Virus record (IMG/VR): IMGVR_UViG_3300042320_001544
Span: 1 to 57,705 of that record
Strand: one strand, 5' to 3'
Length of the DNA: 57,705 bases
Origin: a virus
Shown here: one piece after another, positions 18,462 to 25,025 of the stretch
Numbering within the stretch: position 1 is the stretch's first letter
Layout of the letters: the number at the start of each line of letters is the position of its first letter
Notes under the pieces: generated by a model
What the model saw: only the letters and a program-made list of their open reading frames with translations
Told to the model about the DNA's origin: nothing
Database searches by the model: none
Translations under genes and position numbers: made by a program

Positions 18462-18785
18462 TTAATGGGTTTGCAGTTCTCGGGTTTCAAAGAGGTCGGC
18501 GAGATCGTCCTCGCGACCCATGATCAGGCGCGCATAGCGGCTTGTGTAATTGTTGTTGAGCCGGAAACCGTCCTCACTGTCGATGGTCACCCCAAAATTA
18601 TATCTCAGGACTTCCCACAGCATCTTGATGGAGCAGTGCGCTTTCCCGCTGTCCTTCCACCGGCGTGCCATCCGCACCAGCTCGTCGTACACATACGGGT
18701 GCTGATAATGATAGCGGAGGAACGCATCACTGGCCGAATTAGCGGTGGGCAGTTCAAGTTGTTCGTCGTTTGGCTGCGTTCTCAT
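18462..18785 (-). CDS. Conserved phage protein of unknown function, 107 aa
   Basis: The pattern AFLRYHYQHPYVYDELVRMARRWKDSG, SIKMLWEVLRYNF and GFRLNNNYTSRYARLIMGRE matches a small family seen in many phages ('f...nP.vy..l ... lRw ... inN.y...YaR'). No activity is known to me. The start overlaps the nuclease stop (ATGA at 18785-18782), and the product ends 4 nt before the initiator-like gene, so the three are probably co-translated. Confidence 0.75.
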   Translation of the reverse strand: MRTQPNDEQLELPTANSASDAFLRYHYQHPYVYDELVRMARRWKDSGKAHCSIKMLWEVLRYNFGVTIDSEDGFRLNNNYTSRYARLIMGREDDLADLFETRELQTH

Positions 18786-19207
18786 AATTTGGTGCAGGCA
18801 GAGTCCAAGGTGCCAGCGAGGTAGGCGTCAATTGTTCGTCTCGCGTGATCAAAACCGTGGCAGACCGAAACGGCGTAGCCAGCCGCCGCGAGTCGATCCT
18901 GCCAGCCCGTTTGCTCAGGGCTCACTCGCCCGCCCTTGGCGCGCTTCATCTCGACGAACAGCCCCGGCCTACCGCCGGCGCACCATGCCAAAAACAAATC
19001 AGGAACGCCGGCGCTCGTGCCCTCGGCCTTCAGCCGTCTGGCCGTTAACAGGTGACGGGCTCCACCATTCGGAATGGCAAACAAATTGCCCCAAGCCGGC
19101 ACCGTGCGCGCCCTCGATCTCGCCCAGATCATGAGCGCCACCTGCTCGGTGTGCTCAGTCGGCCCTTGGCCGGGCTTGATGGGTTTGCGGAAGGGTGTTT
19201 TTTTCAT
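18782..19207 (-). CDS. VRR-NUC domain nuclease, 141 aa
   Basis: EHTEQVALMIWAR, then FAIPNGGARH, RLKAEGTSAGVPDLFLAW, GLFVEMKRAKGGRVSPEQ and AAAGYAVSVCHG match the VRR-NUC branch of PD-(D/E)xK nucleases. The metal ligands would be Glu (first helix), Asp in VPDLF and Glu/Lys in VEMKR. Stand-alone phage VRR-NUC proteins are probably structure-specific DNA nucleases used in replication or recombination. It overlaps the genes on both sides (TGATG and ATGA). Confidence 0.85.
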   Translation of the reverse strand: MKKTPFRKPIKPGQGPTEHTEQVALMIWARSRARTVPAWGNLFAIPNGGARHLLTARRLKAEGTSAGVPDLFLAWCAGGRPGLFVEMKRAKGGRVSPEQTGWQDRLAAAGYAVSVCHGFDHARRTIDAYLAGTLDSACTKL

Positions 19208-19515
19208 CAGGCTTGGCGTTTGATGTTCTCCATTTCAATGGCAGCCACGAGGCAGCGCCGATCTCCATAAACCGACCTCCACGCCACAGGGTCCGGCGGT
19301 TCCTTTTGAATTGTGAGACTGGCCACCCTTGCCATGAGGCGATTCTTTTTCCCGTAGCCCAGCGATAACACCACCGCCCGGCCGGGAATCACGGTGTTTT
19401 GATTCCATCTCGGGCCAAAAGGGCGATATTCAGTAGTTTTAGAGCCATCTTCAAAGGCAAGGAAATGCTCCTTTTTCAGCGGCACGAACAAAGCGGTGCG
19501 CGGTGTTTTTTTCAT
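19207..19515 (-). CDS. ASCH-domain (PUA-like) protein, 102 aa
   Basis: Start at ATG 19515 (MKKTPRTALF). The features VPLKKEHFLAFEDGSKTTEYRPFG, RWNQNTV, GRAVVLSLGYGKKNRL and ARVASL match ASCH domains, which bind RNA or modified bases. A longer upstream frame exists but would overlap the previous gene completely. The first 14 nt of the gene (ATGAAAAAAACACC) are identical to those of the next gene at 19207. The TGATG overlap couples it to the VRR-NUC gene. Confidence 0.75.
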   Translation of the reverse strand: MKKTPRTALFVPLKKEHFLAFEDGSKTTEYRPFGPRWNQNTVIPGRAVVLSLGYGKKNRLMARVASLTIQKEPPDPVAWRSVYGDRRCLVAAIEMENIKRQA

Positions 19516-19850
19516 GCGCACCAATCGGTAAAAGTGAACATCGGCGCGCCGGTGAGGATCTCGCCGGCTTGCTCCAGGGACTCGTGAGCTTTCACGGTTG
19601 GAACCAGCAGCATGGCATCCACCCAAAGCGGAAAAACCAACTGCTTCGAAATCACCTGCATCACCGCTTCCGCCTCGGCGATGATTTCAGCCTGCCCAGA
19701 TTCACCCAGGGCATCGAACGGCACCGGATTCCGGCTGCCGTCGGGCATCGTCTCATGGATGGCCTTGGCCACCTGATATTTCAGTTCGCCATTGGTGTGC
19801 TGGCTGCCGCCCTTGGTGGCGGGTTTCGGGTCCGTCGTTTTAATAGCCAT
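19512..19850 (-). CDS. Unknown early protein, 112 aa
   Basis: A polar N-terminus (MAIKTTDPKPATKGGSQHTNG) leads into a helical core (VAKAIHETMPDGSRN, IIAEAEAVMQVISKQL) and a hydrophobic C-terminal half ending TFTDWCA. Its stop overlaps the ASCH gene start (ATGA). No family recognised. Confidence 0.65.
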   Translation of the reverse strand: MAIKTTDPKPATKGGSQHTNGELKYQVAKAIHETMPDGSRNPVPFDALGESGQAEIIAEAEAVMQVISKQLVFPLWVDAMLLVPTVKAHESLEQAGEILTGAPMFTFTDWCA

Positions 19851-19890
19851 GTGTAAAGGCGTGCCGGGATAACCCGCCCGGCGTCGGGGT

Positions 19891-19910
19891 GTTGGGTTGG
19901 GGTCAATTAA
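19891..19910 (-). promoter_or_regulatory. Copy of the recurring intergenic motif AATTGACCCCAACC
   Basis: Minus strand TTAATTGACCCCAACCCAAC begins with the TAA stop of the DUF2303-like gene. The next ATG (19850) lies about 40 nt further on, beyond a GC-rich stretch. Confidence 0.45.
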
Positions 19911-20806
19911 CGGCCCGAGGCGCTGGCATTCACCGTGGACGGGGCACCGGTGCCAAAGCCCACGGGCAGCGGCTTGGTTTCCACATCGATGATCCTCGGC
20001 GCGTCAGGCTTGGTCAGGGAGGGGTCGCCGCGCACGATCAGCGCCTCGGTAAATTCCTCTGCCACCCTGAAATCATTGAGCCGTTGCTCAACGTCTGCCA
20101 CCGCCTCCCTTACGATCTGAGTCAGCGCATGGCAAAGCAGTGTAAACACCACCTTGCCGCCCGTAACCTTGGTGCGCAGCGTAATCTCCAACCGGTGATC
20201 AGGCTGGCCTTGGAAGATCGGACACATGATTGAGAGCGAACGCGGAACCACTGTCGAACCTTCGGCGGCGTCGGTTTCATAGCACAGGGAGCCGGTGCCG
20301 TTAGCCTGATTGACCACACTCTTGAACCGCGTCACCTCGATTTGCTGAAATGCCTCGACCACCGATACCAAGGCGGCCGCCTCAACAAACAGGTAGGCGT
20401 GTTGGTCAATGAAGTCCAAGAACTCGGCTTGCAACTGAGGTTTGCCCAGCACACCCGCCAAGGGTGCAAACTCGTCGGAATACTCCAAGACCAGTGTGGC
20501 CACATGGCTGTTGGTGTTGACGGGTTCTTTTGGTCCCGAGGGCGTGTGATCCAGCACCGCCGTGATGGTGTTGGCCTTGCTGTTGATGTAAACAGCCAGC
20601 GTGCTGCCGTTGCCTTTCACATAATAGCGCAGGTAGGCTTCCAGTGCGGTGATGTCAGCCACCTTCACCGACTGCCGGAGCGTCTTTGGCAAAGTCTCTG
20701 GAATAAACACCTTCGCGGCATACCCAGGAGGCAAAGCCAACGCTAGCGGGTTTTGACCGTATTCGGACAAGATGAGTTCGTGATTTTCGTCAAAATGGGG
20801 GATCAT
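19907..20806 (-). CDS. DUF2303/YfdQ-like phage protein, 299 aa
   Basis: The order of landmarks fits the DUF2303 family: TALEAYLRYYVKGNGSTLAVYINSK, then ITAVLDHT, HVATLVLEYSDEFAPLAGVLGKPQLQAEFLDFI, TRFKSVVNQANGTGSLCYETD, VPRSLSIMCPIFQG and FTLLCHALTQIVREA. Family proteins are common in phage early regions and have no assigned biochemistry. Length is as expected. Confidence 0.8.
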   Translation of the reverse strand: MIPHFDENHELILSEYGQNPLALALPPGYAAKVFIPETLPKTLRQSVKVADITALEAYLRYYVKGNGSTLAVYINSKANTITAVLDHTPSGPKEPVNTNSHVATLVLEYSDEFAPLAGVLGKPQLQAEFLDFIDQHAYLFVEAAALVSVVEAFQQIEVTRFKSVVNQANGTGSLCYETDAAEGSTVVPRSLSIMCPIFQGQPDHRLEITLRTKVTGGKVVFTLLCHALTQIVREAVADVEQRLNDFRVAEEFTEALIVRGDPSLTKPDAPRIIDVETKPLPVGFGTGAPSTVNASASGR

Positions 20807-20845
20807 AGAATTGAGTTTAAAATTGAAGATTGACGGATTGAATGA

Positions 20846-21220
20846 TTAGAGTTCAGCCGGGAACGGGGGTTTTCCCTGCGCCGCGTCCAGCACTTCGTCC
20901 ATCTGGTATTGGTCCGGGTCGTGCTGGCCCAGCCTGCCGTTTTCATCCGCGAACAGTTTGCTCGCAGGCCGTGGGTTCTTTGGCTTCTTGGCGGAGACAT
21001 CCACCTTGATGGCCACCGCCTTGCCTTGCCCGGCTACGGAAATGGTCACTTTCAGTTCGCCTTTGCCGCCGTTTTCACGCACCGCCTGCACTACGGCTTT
21101 CAGTTCGTCGCTTGCTTCGGCAAGCACATCGCCATTCTGGTACAGTTTCAAAGCCTCCACAAAGGGACGCTCCGCGTGGGCAATGTTGAGCCCCATTGGG
21201 GGAATTGTTTTTTTAGCCAT
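20846..21220 (-). CDS. Unknown early protein, 124 aa
   Basis: Start at ATG 21220 (MAKKTIPPMGL), chosen over an upstream in-frame extension that is out of character. A helix around ERPFVEALKLYQNGDVL is followed by DELKAVVQAVRENGGKGELKVTISV, a pattern I associate with small phage proteins near DUF2303 genes. The C-terminal part is polar (ENGRLGQHDPDQYQMDEV). No function known. Confidence 0.65.
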   Translation of the reverse strand: MAKKTIPPMGLNIAHAERPFVEALKLYQNGDVLAEASDELKAVVQAVRENGGKGELKVTISVAGQGKAVAIKVDVSAKKPKNPRPASKLFADENGRLGQHDPDQYQMDEVLDAAQGKPPFPAEL

Positions 21221-21292
21221 GGTCTTGGATTTTTGGTTTTGGGGTTGAGGCTCGATGCCAGCCGGATTTCGCCGGCATCGAGCCAAGGGGTG

Positions 21293-21634
21293 TTACTCAG
21301 TCACAGGCGCGACCTCAGCTACGGTGGGCAGCATTGGTTCATTGGCCGGCATGCCCTCGCTGGCGCTTGCCTCCTCTGGCGGTGTATCAGCCGGATCTGG
21401 CTGAGGCTCCGCAACCAGCACTGGCTTCACGGCCTCAATGGCGGCAAACTCGCTCAAAAGAGCGGAGATTTGCTCCGTTTCGTCGGCGCTTGGGGTCTGG
21501 GTGCGTGCTGCTGCCAGTTCGGCATTCAGCGTGGTCACCTGCGCTTGCAAGGCTTCAATTTGCTCCTTTTCGGCCGGGTCGGCTTTGAGGAGTTCCAGCC
21601 CGAGCTGGAGGTATTTGATCAGTGTTCTGAACAT
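21293..21634 (-). CDS. Small coiled-coil protein with acidic tail, 113 aa
   Basis: An amphipathic N-terminal helix (MFRTLIKYLQLGLELLKAD) and a coiled coil (EKEQIEALQAQVTTLNAELAAAR) precede a Pro/Glu-rich, probably disordered tail. The start has an A-rich leader without Shine-Dalgarno. Function unknown. Confidence 0.6.
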   Translation of the reverse strand: MFRTLIKYLQLGLELLKADPAEKEQIEALQAQVTTLNAELAAARTQTPSADETEQISALLSEFAAIEAVKPVLVAEPQPDPADTPPEEASASEGMPANEPMLPTVAEVAPVTE

Positions 21635-21708
21635 ATGATGTTGTCTTTTTGGTTTTGGTTTATCTCCCCGATCTCAGGCACCGTGCCCGAGGGGTCAGGG
21701 AAAAGGGA

Positions 21709-21948
21709 TTAGGCCACAAAGGCGCGGCGGTCGCCGGCGGCGTGGCGTTGGCGATTGTGCTTCCGCCTCTGGCGTTGATTCGGGCGCTTCCACTGCTCGC
21801 CTTCGGTAGCCGCCATCATCAGCATGCGCTGGGCTTCCATGGGGTTGTTCTGCAACCAGCAGATTCGCGCTTGCGTCATGCAGCGCGCTGGGGTGAGGTG
21901 ATGCAGGCTTAGGGCGGCCGTCATCAATGCTAGTCCGTGGGGTTTCAT
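21709..21948 (-). CDS. Small basic protein, 79 aa
   Basis: The ATG at 21948 overlaps the stop of the helix-turn-helix gene (TGATG). It is Met/His/Cys-rich in the N-terminal part (MKPHGLALMTAALSLHH, ARICWLQNNPMEAQRMLMM) and very basic at the end (RPNQRQRRKHNRQRHAAGDRR). The basic tail suggests nucleic-acid binding. No family recognised. Confidence 0.5.
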   Translation of the reverse strand: MKPHGLALMTAALSLHHLTPARCMTQARICWLQNNPMEAQRMLMMAATEGEQWKRPNQRQRRKHNRQRHAAGDRRAFVA

Positions 21949-22154
21949 CAGGCGGGGTGTTGGGTGTGGGGTTTTAAGGGCCGGAGAATTTCCGGGAATT
22001 TGTGTTTGAGGTAACGGCGCACGCCGTCGGCGCGGAAATACTTGGCCTTGCACCCGGCACGACGCTCTGGAGCCGGCAGCAGCCCCGATTTGATGTCGGC
22101 GTGGATCGTGTAGCGGGTGCGGCGCACCAGCGCGCACAGTTCGGGTGTGCTCAT
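21948..22154 (-). CDS. AlpA/excisionase-like helix-turn-helix protein, 68 aa
   Basis: MSTPELCALVRRTRYTIHADI reads as a MerR/AlpA-type recognition helix, followed by a basic wing (LLPAPERRAGCKAKYF) and RADGVRRYLKHKF. The size fits excisionases or small transcription regulators. It could direct excision with the integrase at 25026 or regulate early genes. The start follows ATTGACCTCCGAGAC. An upstream extension reading through the small membrane gene is unlikely. Confidence 0.65.
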   Translation of the reverse strand: MSTPELCALVRRTRYTIHADIKSGLLPAPERRAGCKAKYFRADGVRRYLKHKFPEILRPLKPHTQHPA

Positions 22155-22168
22155 GTCTCGGAGGTCAA

Positions 22169-22282
22169 TCACAGCCCCGCCCCTCCCAAGCCCAAAGCCC
22201 ACAAAAGCGCCGGCGTCAGTTTCCAACTGAGCACGAGCGCCACGAGGTAGGCGATCACGATATGAATAGGTTTCAGCGTCAT
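22169..22282 (-). CDS. Tiny membrane protein, 37 aa
   Basis: The ORF reads MTLKPIHIVIAYLVALVLSW then KLTPALLWALGLGGAGL and stops at TGA 22171-22169. It is almost entirely hydrophobic, with one transmembrane helix. It lies between the 59-aa membrane gene and the helix-turn-helix gene, with motif copies on both sides (TAATTGACCC upstream and GATTGACCTCC downstream). Function unknown. Confidence 0.5.
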   Translation of the reverse strand: MTLKPIHIVIAYLVALVLSWKLTPALLWALGLGGAGL

Positions 22283-22290
22283 AAAAAGAG

Positions 22291-22310
22291 CGGTCAGGGT
22301 CAATTATTCA
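22291..22310 (-). promoter_or_regulatory. Copy of the recurring intergenic motif AATTGACCC
   Basis: Minus strand TGAATAATTGACCCTGACCG; the TAA ends the 59-aa membrane gene and the 37-aa gene begins 8 nt downstream. Confidence 0.45.
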
Positions 22311-22483
22311 GTCGGGTAAACCGGCCAATCCTTCACCGTGAGCCAGATCATCCAGAAGGTGAAGAAGAACACGACCACCGCCGCTATCAGGCAGTGGAGC
22401 ACATGCCTCCATCCCCGGATCTGCTCCTGCCGTTCCAAGAGGTGATAAAATTCCATCAGTTGCTGTTCCAGTGTCTTTTTCAT
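22304..22483 (-). CDS. Small membrane protein nested in the methyltransferase 3' end, 59 aa
   Basis: ATG at 22483 (MKKTLEQQLMEFYHLLERQEQ). A charged amphipathic helix is followed by one long, very hydrophobic transmembrane helix (CLIAAVVVFFFTFWMIWLTV) and a short tail. The frame differs from the methyltransferase, whose last 58 codons overlap this gene almost completely (stops at 22304 and 22308). The membrane-protein character, the MKKT start and the motif after its stop support it. A holin-like, Imm-like or superinfection role is possible. Confidence 0.6.
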   Translation of the reverse strand: MKKTLEQQLMEFYHLLERQEQIRGWRHVLHCLIAAVVVFFFTFWMIWLTVKDWPVYPTE

Positions 22484-23759
22484 AAGTTGGGGGGTTGGGG
22501 GTGGTGGGGTGGTCGCGGTTGAGGTCGGCGATGCGTTGGCCGATCCAGCGCATGACGGGGACGGCCATGCTGTTGCCGAGTGCTTTGTAGCGGGGGCCAT
22601 CGGGGGCGGTCTTCCCGCGCCAAGGGACAAGGGTGTGATCGTCAGGAAACCCTTGGAGCCGCTCGCACTCCCGAGGGGTGAGGCGCCGGACTTGCATTTG
22701 CTGGCGGATGTAGCTCGTTTGCTTCATGCCCGGTTCAGCGGCGAGCGCACCGACAACTTGCATCTCCCTCAGTTCGTCACGGGTGTTTTGGGCGAAGGCT
22801 ACGGCGGGAGGATTCCCGCTTGATCCCCCGCTGCCAATTTTGATTGGCACCGACGATCCATCTGTCTGGATGTTGTCGCAGTAGCTTTCGTTTGAGTAGA
22901 ACGAGATCGGCACAAGTGGCGTGCCGCGGCCCGTGCCATCCTCGCTTGCGTCAAAGCCTTCGCCCCGCAGTGTGTGCGCGACGAGATCCGTCGCGTCTTT
23001 GTAGTCACGCATTTTGAGCGTGGAGGCGGAGTCGTCGCACTCGTATTCACCGAAGGCGACCATCCTTGCGGTGATGACTTCGGGGATCACGCAGTCTTGT
23101 CCTCGGGTGTCTCCGGTGCGCTCAAACCCTCGGCGACTTGCTGTAAGGCAAGGTGCAAGGTCGTAGGCAGATCCTTGCCTCTTTTCTCGGCTCGGCGCAG
23201 GATCCCCGCGCAGGCTCTCGCGCTCAAATAAAACTGCGGCGGCACGACGCCAGTCTCCAAGGTGTCCGACAACGAACACACGGCGGCGGCGCTGGGCCAC
23301 TCCGAAGTATTGAGCGTCAAGAACGCGGTAGGCGGTCCCATACCCGAGTTCCCCCAGCCCTCCAAGGAAGGCTCCAAAAGCCCCTGTTTGGTCTGACAGA
23401 ACGCCGGGGACGTTCTCCCAGACCAGCCACTCGGGGAGATAGCGTGCAAGGAGAGCCAGAAACGTGAGGGTGAGGTTCCCTCGAGGGTCAGCAAGCCCTT
23501 TGCGAAGTCCGGCAACGGAGAAGGCTTGGCAGGGGGTGCCGCCGACGATGAGGTGAGGTCGAAGAGTGTCTGGCCATTCATGGTATTGTGTCATGTCGCC
23601 TAGGTTAGGAACCTCCGGCCAGTGATGGGCGAGCACGGCGGAAGGGAATTTTTCAATCTCGGCAAAACCACACGGCACCCACCCGAGCGGCTCCCACGCG
23701 ACGGAAGCGGCCTCAATGCCGGAGCAGATGGAGAGGTAGGTGAAGGGGGTGAGGTTCAT
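22308..23759 (-). CDS. dcm: DNA cytosine-C5 methyltransferase
   Basis: 483 aa. Conserved motifs are visible in order: motif I LSICSGIEAASVAWEPLGW; motif IV GGTPCQAFSVAGLRKGL with the catalytic Cys; motif VI VWENVPG; motif VIII FGVAQRRRRVFVVG; a variable target-recognition region; then LTPRECERLQGFP (motif IX) and YKALGNSMAVPVMRWIGQRI (motif X). The catalytic domain is complete by about residue 420. The remaining residues are Gly/Asp-rich, overlap another gene and may be tolerated read-through. It methylates phage DNA, probably against restriction. The specificity cannot be read from the sequence. Confidence 0.93.
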   Translation of the reverse strand: MNLTPFTYLSICSGIEAASVAWEPLGWVPCGFAEIEKFPSAVLAHHWPEVPNLGDMTQYHEWPDTLRPHLIVGGTPCQAFSVAGLRKGLADPRGNLTLTFLALLARYLPEWLVWENVPGVLSDQTGAFGAFLGGLGELGYGTAYRVLDAQYFGVAQRRRRVFVVGHLGDWRRAAAVLFERESLRGDPAPSREKRQGSAYDLAPCLTASRRGFERTGDTRGQDCVIPEVITARMVAFGEYECDDSASTLKMRDYKDATDLVAHTLRGEGFDASEDGTGRGTPLVPISFYSNESYCDNIQTDGSSVPIKIGSGGSSGNPPAVAFAQNTRDELREMQVVGALAAEPGMKQTSYIRQQMQVRRLTPRECERLQGFPDDHTLVPWRGKTAPDGPRYKALGNSMAVPVMRWIGQRIADLNRDHPTTPNPPTYEKDTGTATDGILSPLGTAGADPGMEACAPLPDSGGGRVLLHLLDDLAHGEGLAGLPD

Positions 23760-23766
23760 GGGGTAA

Positions 23767-24000
23767 TTAAGCCGCCCGCTTTGGCCGCACCTCCACCACC
23801 GGCCGGCGTTTCCGCCTCAAACTCGCGCTGATCTTTGCGAGAGCCGCCTCAAACTGCACCTGATAGGCACCGATCACCGCCACGGTCGGGCCTGGAGGAT
23901 TGCGGCTCAGGGCCGCGCGGCTCGTCGCCATGAGCAGTTCGAGAAACTGCCGGTGGGCAGACGGGTCAAGGCGTTGCGGTGCGTGAGTAGGGGCAGGCAT
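23767..24000 (-). CDS. First leftward gene, 77 aa, unknown
   Basis: Start at ATG 24000 (MPAPTHAPQRLDPSAHRQF), directly downstream of the candidate leftward promoter. It is helical and Ala-rich in the middle (LELLMATSRAALSRN, AYQVQFEAALAKISASL), with a basic end (RRKRRPVVEVRPKRAA). It ends 7 nt before the methyltransferase. As the first gene after the switch it may be a small regulator. Confidence 0.6.
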   Translation of the reverse strand: MPAPTHAPQRLDPSAHRQFLELLMATSRAALSRNPPGPTVAVIGAYQVQFEAALAKISASLRRKRRPVVEVRPKRAA

Positions 24001-24022
24001 AAATAAAATTGGGGGTTTGCCT

Positions 24023-24050
24023 ATTAAATGGTCTTTTCCCAATTTGGCAA
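24023..24050 (-). promoter_or_regulatory. Candidate leftward early promoter with operator in the spacer
   Basis: On the minus strand TTGCCA (24050-24045), a 16-nt spacer and TTTAAT (24028-24023) match sigma70 boxes at 5/6 each. The spacer AATTGGGAAAAGACCA contains the first operator-like site. The start codon of the first leftward gene is about 16 nt beyond the predicted start site. Confidence 0.55.
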
Positions 24051-24059
24051 GAAATAAAT

Positions 24060-24092
24060 TTGCATTTGTTCATTCATTTGGTATTTTCCCAA
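24060..24092 (+). promoter_or_regulatory. Candidate repressor promoter with second operator
   Basis: TTGCAT (24060-24065), 16 nt, TATTTT (24082-24087). The -10 box lies inside the second operator copy. The repressor ATG begins 7 nt after the -10, so the transcript would be leaderless or nearly so. Confidence 0.4.
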
Positions 24093-24094
24093 GC

Positions 24095-24508
24095 ATGACA
24101 TCCACTCACCTTTCTTCCGCTCTGCAATACTGGCTCGATGCCGGCCACACCCAAAAAGAGTTCGTCGAGGCGACCAGCATCGATGCCGGCACTTGCTCCC
24201 TTATTTTCAGGGGTCAGCGCGGACTGACGCTTAAACAACGCGCTGCCGTCTACTTTGCGTTTCAGCAACGGCCCGACCTCACCCAGGCACTGGGTTGGCT
24301 CGTCGCCGACCTGCGCGACAACGTGCCCCCCGAGGTCACCGAATTTATTCAGGTGCGCCTCACTGATTCACCGGCCGTCCGCGAAGGCCGCAAATTATCG
24401 CCGAAAGACGCCGCCGTTGAGCGGTTCATAGAGTTGCTGCGCGCCGATGATCCCAGCACCGTAGATTTGGTGCTCAGCCTCGATGCGTTCCGGCACCCGC
24501 ACAAATAA
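24095..24508 (+). CDS. XRE-type repressor-like DNA-binding protein, 137 aa
   Basis: ATG at 24095 (MTSTHLSSALQYWLDAG). The segment HTQKEFVEATSIDAGTCSLIFRGQRGLTLKQ has the layout of an XRE helix-turn-helix, with a recognition helix near TCSLIFRGQR. A linker and a C-terminal helical region (SPKDAAVERFIELLRADDPST) could mediate dimerisation. No LexA-like protease motif is visible, so induction would need another route. It is divergent from the early genes, next to operator-like repeats and upstream of attP/integrase, which supports a lysogeny repressor role. Confidence 0.7.
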   Translation: MTSTHLSSALQYWLDAGHTQKEFVEATSIDAGTCSLIFRGQRGLTLKQRAAVYFAFQQRPDLTQALGWLVADLRDNVPPEVTEFIQVRLTDSPAVREGRKLSPKDAAVERFIELLRADDPSTVDLVLSLDAFRHPHK

Positions 24509-24543
24509 TGGCACCACTCTGCTAACCGACTCTGACAACCCCA

Positions 24544-24558
24544 TTAATTGACACACCC
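24544..24558 (+). promoter_or_regulatory. Plus-strand copy of the recurring motif AATTGACACACCC
   Basis: TTAATTGACACACCC lies just before the ATG at 24560. It is the one clear copy serving a rightward gene, showing that the motif follows gene direction. Confidence 0.45.
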
Positions 24559-24559
24559 T

Positions 24560-24964
24560 ATGCAAAACACCAATCAACCAAATTCGGCGCTTTCTCCGTT
24601 CGCCGCCAGAATGCTTGCCGCTCTCCAAAAACTGACGCTAGAATGCGAGCCACATCCCTGTGGAGGCTTCACGTCAGACGATATGCAATGGCGGATGGGC
24701 ACGGCATTCACGCCAGACAAAACACTCTGGGAGACGCTCGACGAACTAACGACCGCTCGTCTGATCCGCCACTGTGGGGACGACGATGAGGACGCCATCG
24801 GCACCTGCTACGAGCTTCTGCCGCCCCACGCTCTGGTTTCGGCCCCTGCCCACCCATTGCCCACAAGCCAGCTAAACTGTTTATTTTTAGATCCAACTCA
24901 GAAGACTCTTAATCTTTTGGTCGAAGGTTCGAATCCTTCCGGGGGTACCACTCTTTTGGGGTGA
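24560..24964 (+). CDS. Unknown protein, 134 aa, whose 3' end is the attachment site
   Basis: MQNTNQPNSALSPFAARML starts a protein with a possible winged-helix core (LAALQKLTLECEPHPCGGF, LWETLDELTTARLIRHC, GTCYELLPP). The last 18 or so codons (KTLNLLVEGSNPSGGTTLLG) are encoded by the tRNA-like attachment sequence. Integration would therefore replace its C-terminus with host sequence. No family recognised; a transcription factor in the lysogeny block is plausible. Whether translation reaches the att region is unproven. Confidence 0.5.
   Translation: MQNTNQPNSALSPFAARMLAALQKLTLECEPHPCGGFTSDDMQWRMGTAFTPDKTLWETLDELTTARLIRHCGDDDEDAIGTCYELLPPHALVSAPAHPLPTSQLNCLFLDPTQKTLNLLVEGSNPSGGTTLLG
24901..24950 (+). 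other. attP-like site: 3' half of a tRNA-Lys(CTT) gene
   Basis: The 50 bases fold as tRNA positions 27-76: anticodon stem GAAGA/TCTTT with loop CTCTTAA (anticodon CTT), T stem GAAGG/CCTTC with loop TTCGAAT, then the acceptor strand and CCA at 24948-24950. No D-arm or 5' acceptor strand is found upstream, so it is not a complete tRNA. A tRNA 3' end 75 bp upstream of a tyrosine integrase is the classic phage attachment layout; the host site is predicted to be a tRNA-Lys gene. Confidence 0.8.
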
Positions 24965-25025
24965 TTGCCCAGTGTGGCGTTGATTTGGTGTTGTGTTGGT
25001 GTTGGGGTTGTGTAGAGTTTGACGT

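Larger units (their letters stand above)
24001..24094. promoter_or_regulatory. Divergent control region of the lysis/lysogeny switch
   Basis: This AT-rich 94-bp gap separates the leftward early genes from the rightward repressor gene. Two near-identical 14-bp sites, TGGTCTTTTCCCAA at 24029-24042 and TGGTATTTTCCCAA at 24079-24092, lie exactly 50 bp apart (about five helical turns). The sites coincide with candidate promoters in both directions, as expected for repressor operators. Confidence 0.6.

Noticed and set aside
18815-18840. Another copy of the AATTGACGCC motif
   Set aside because: It lies inside the VRR-NUC coding frame rather than at a junction, so it was not counted.
24840-24950. 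Complete functional tRNA-Lys gene
   Set aside because: Only the anticodon arm, T arm and 3' acceptor strand are present; no D-arm or matching 5' acceptor strand upstream.
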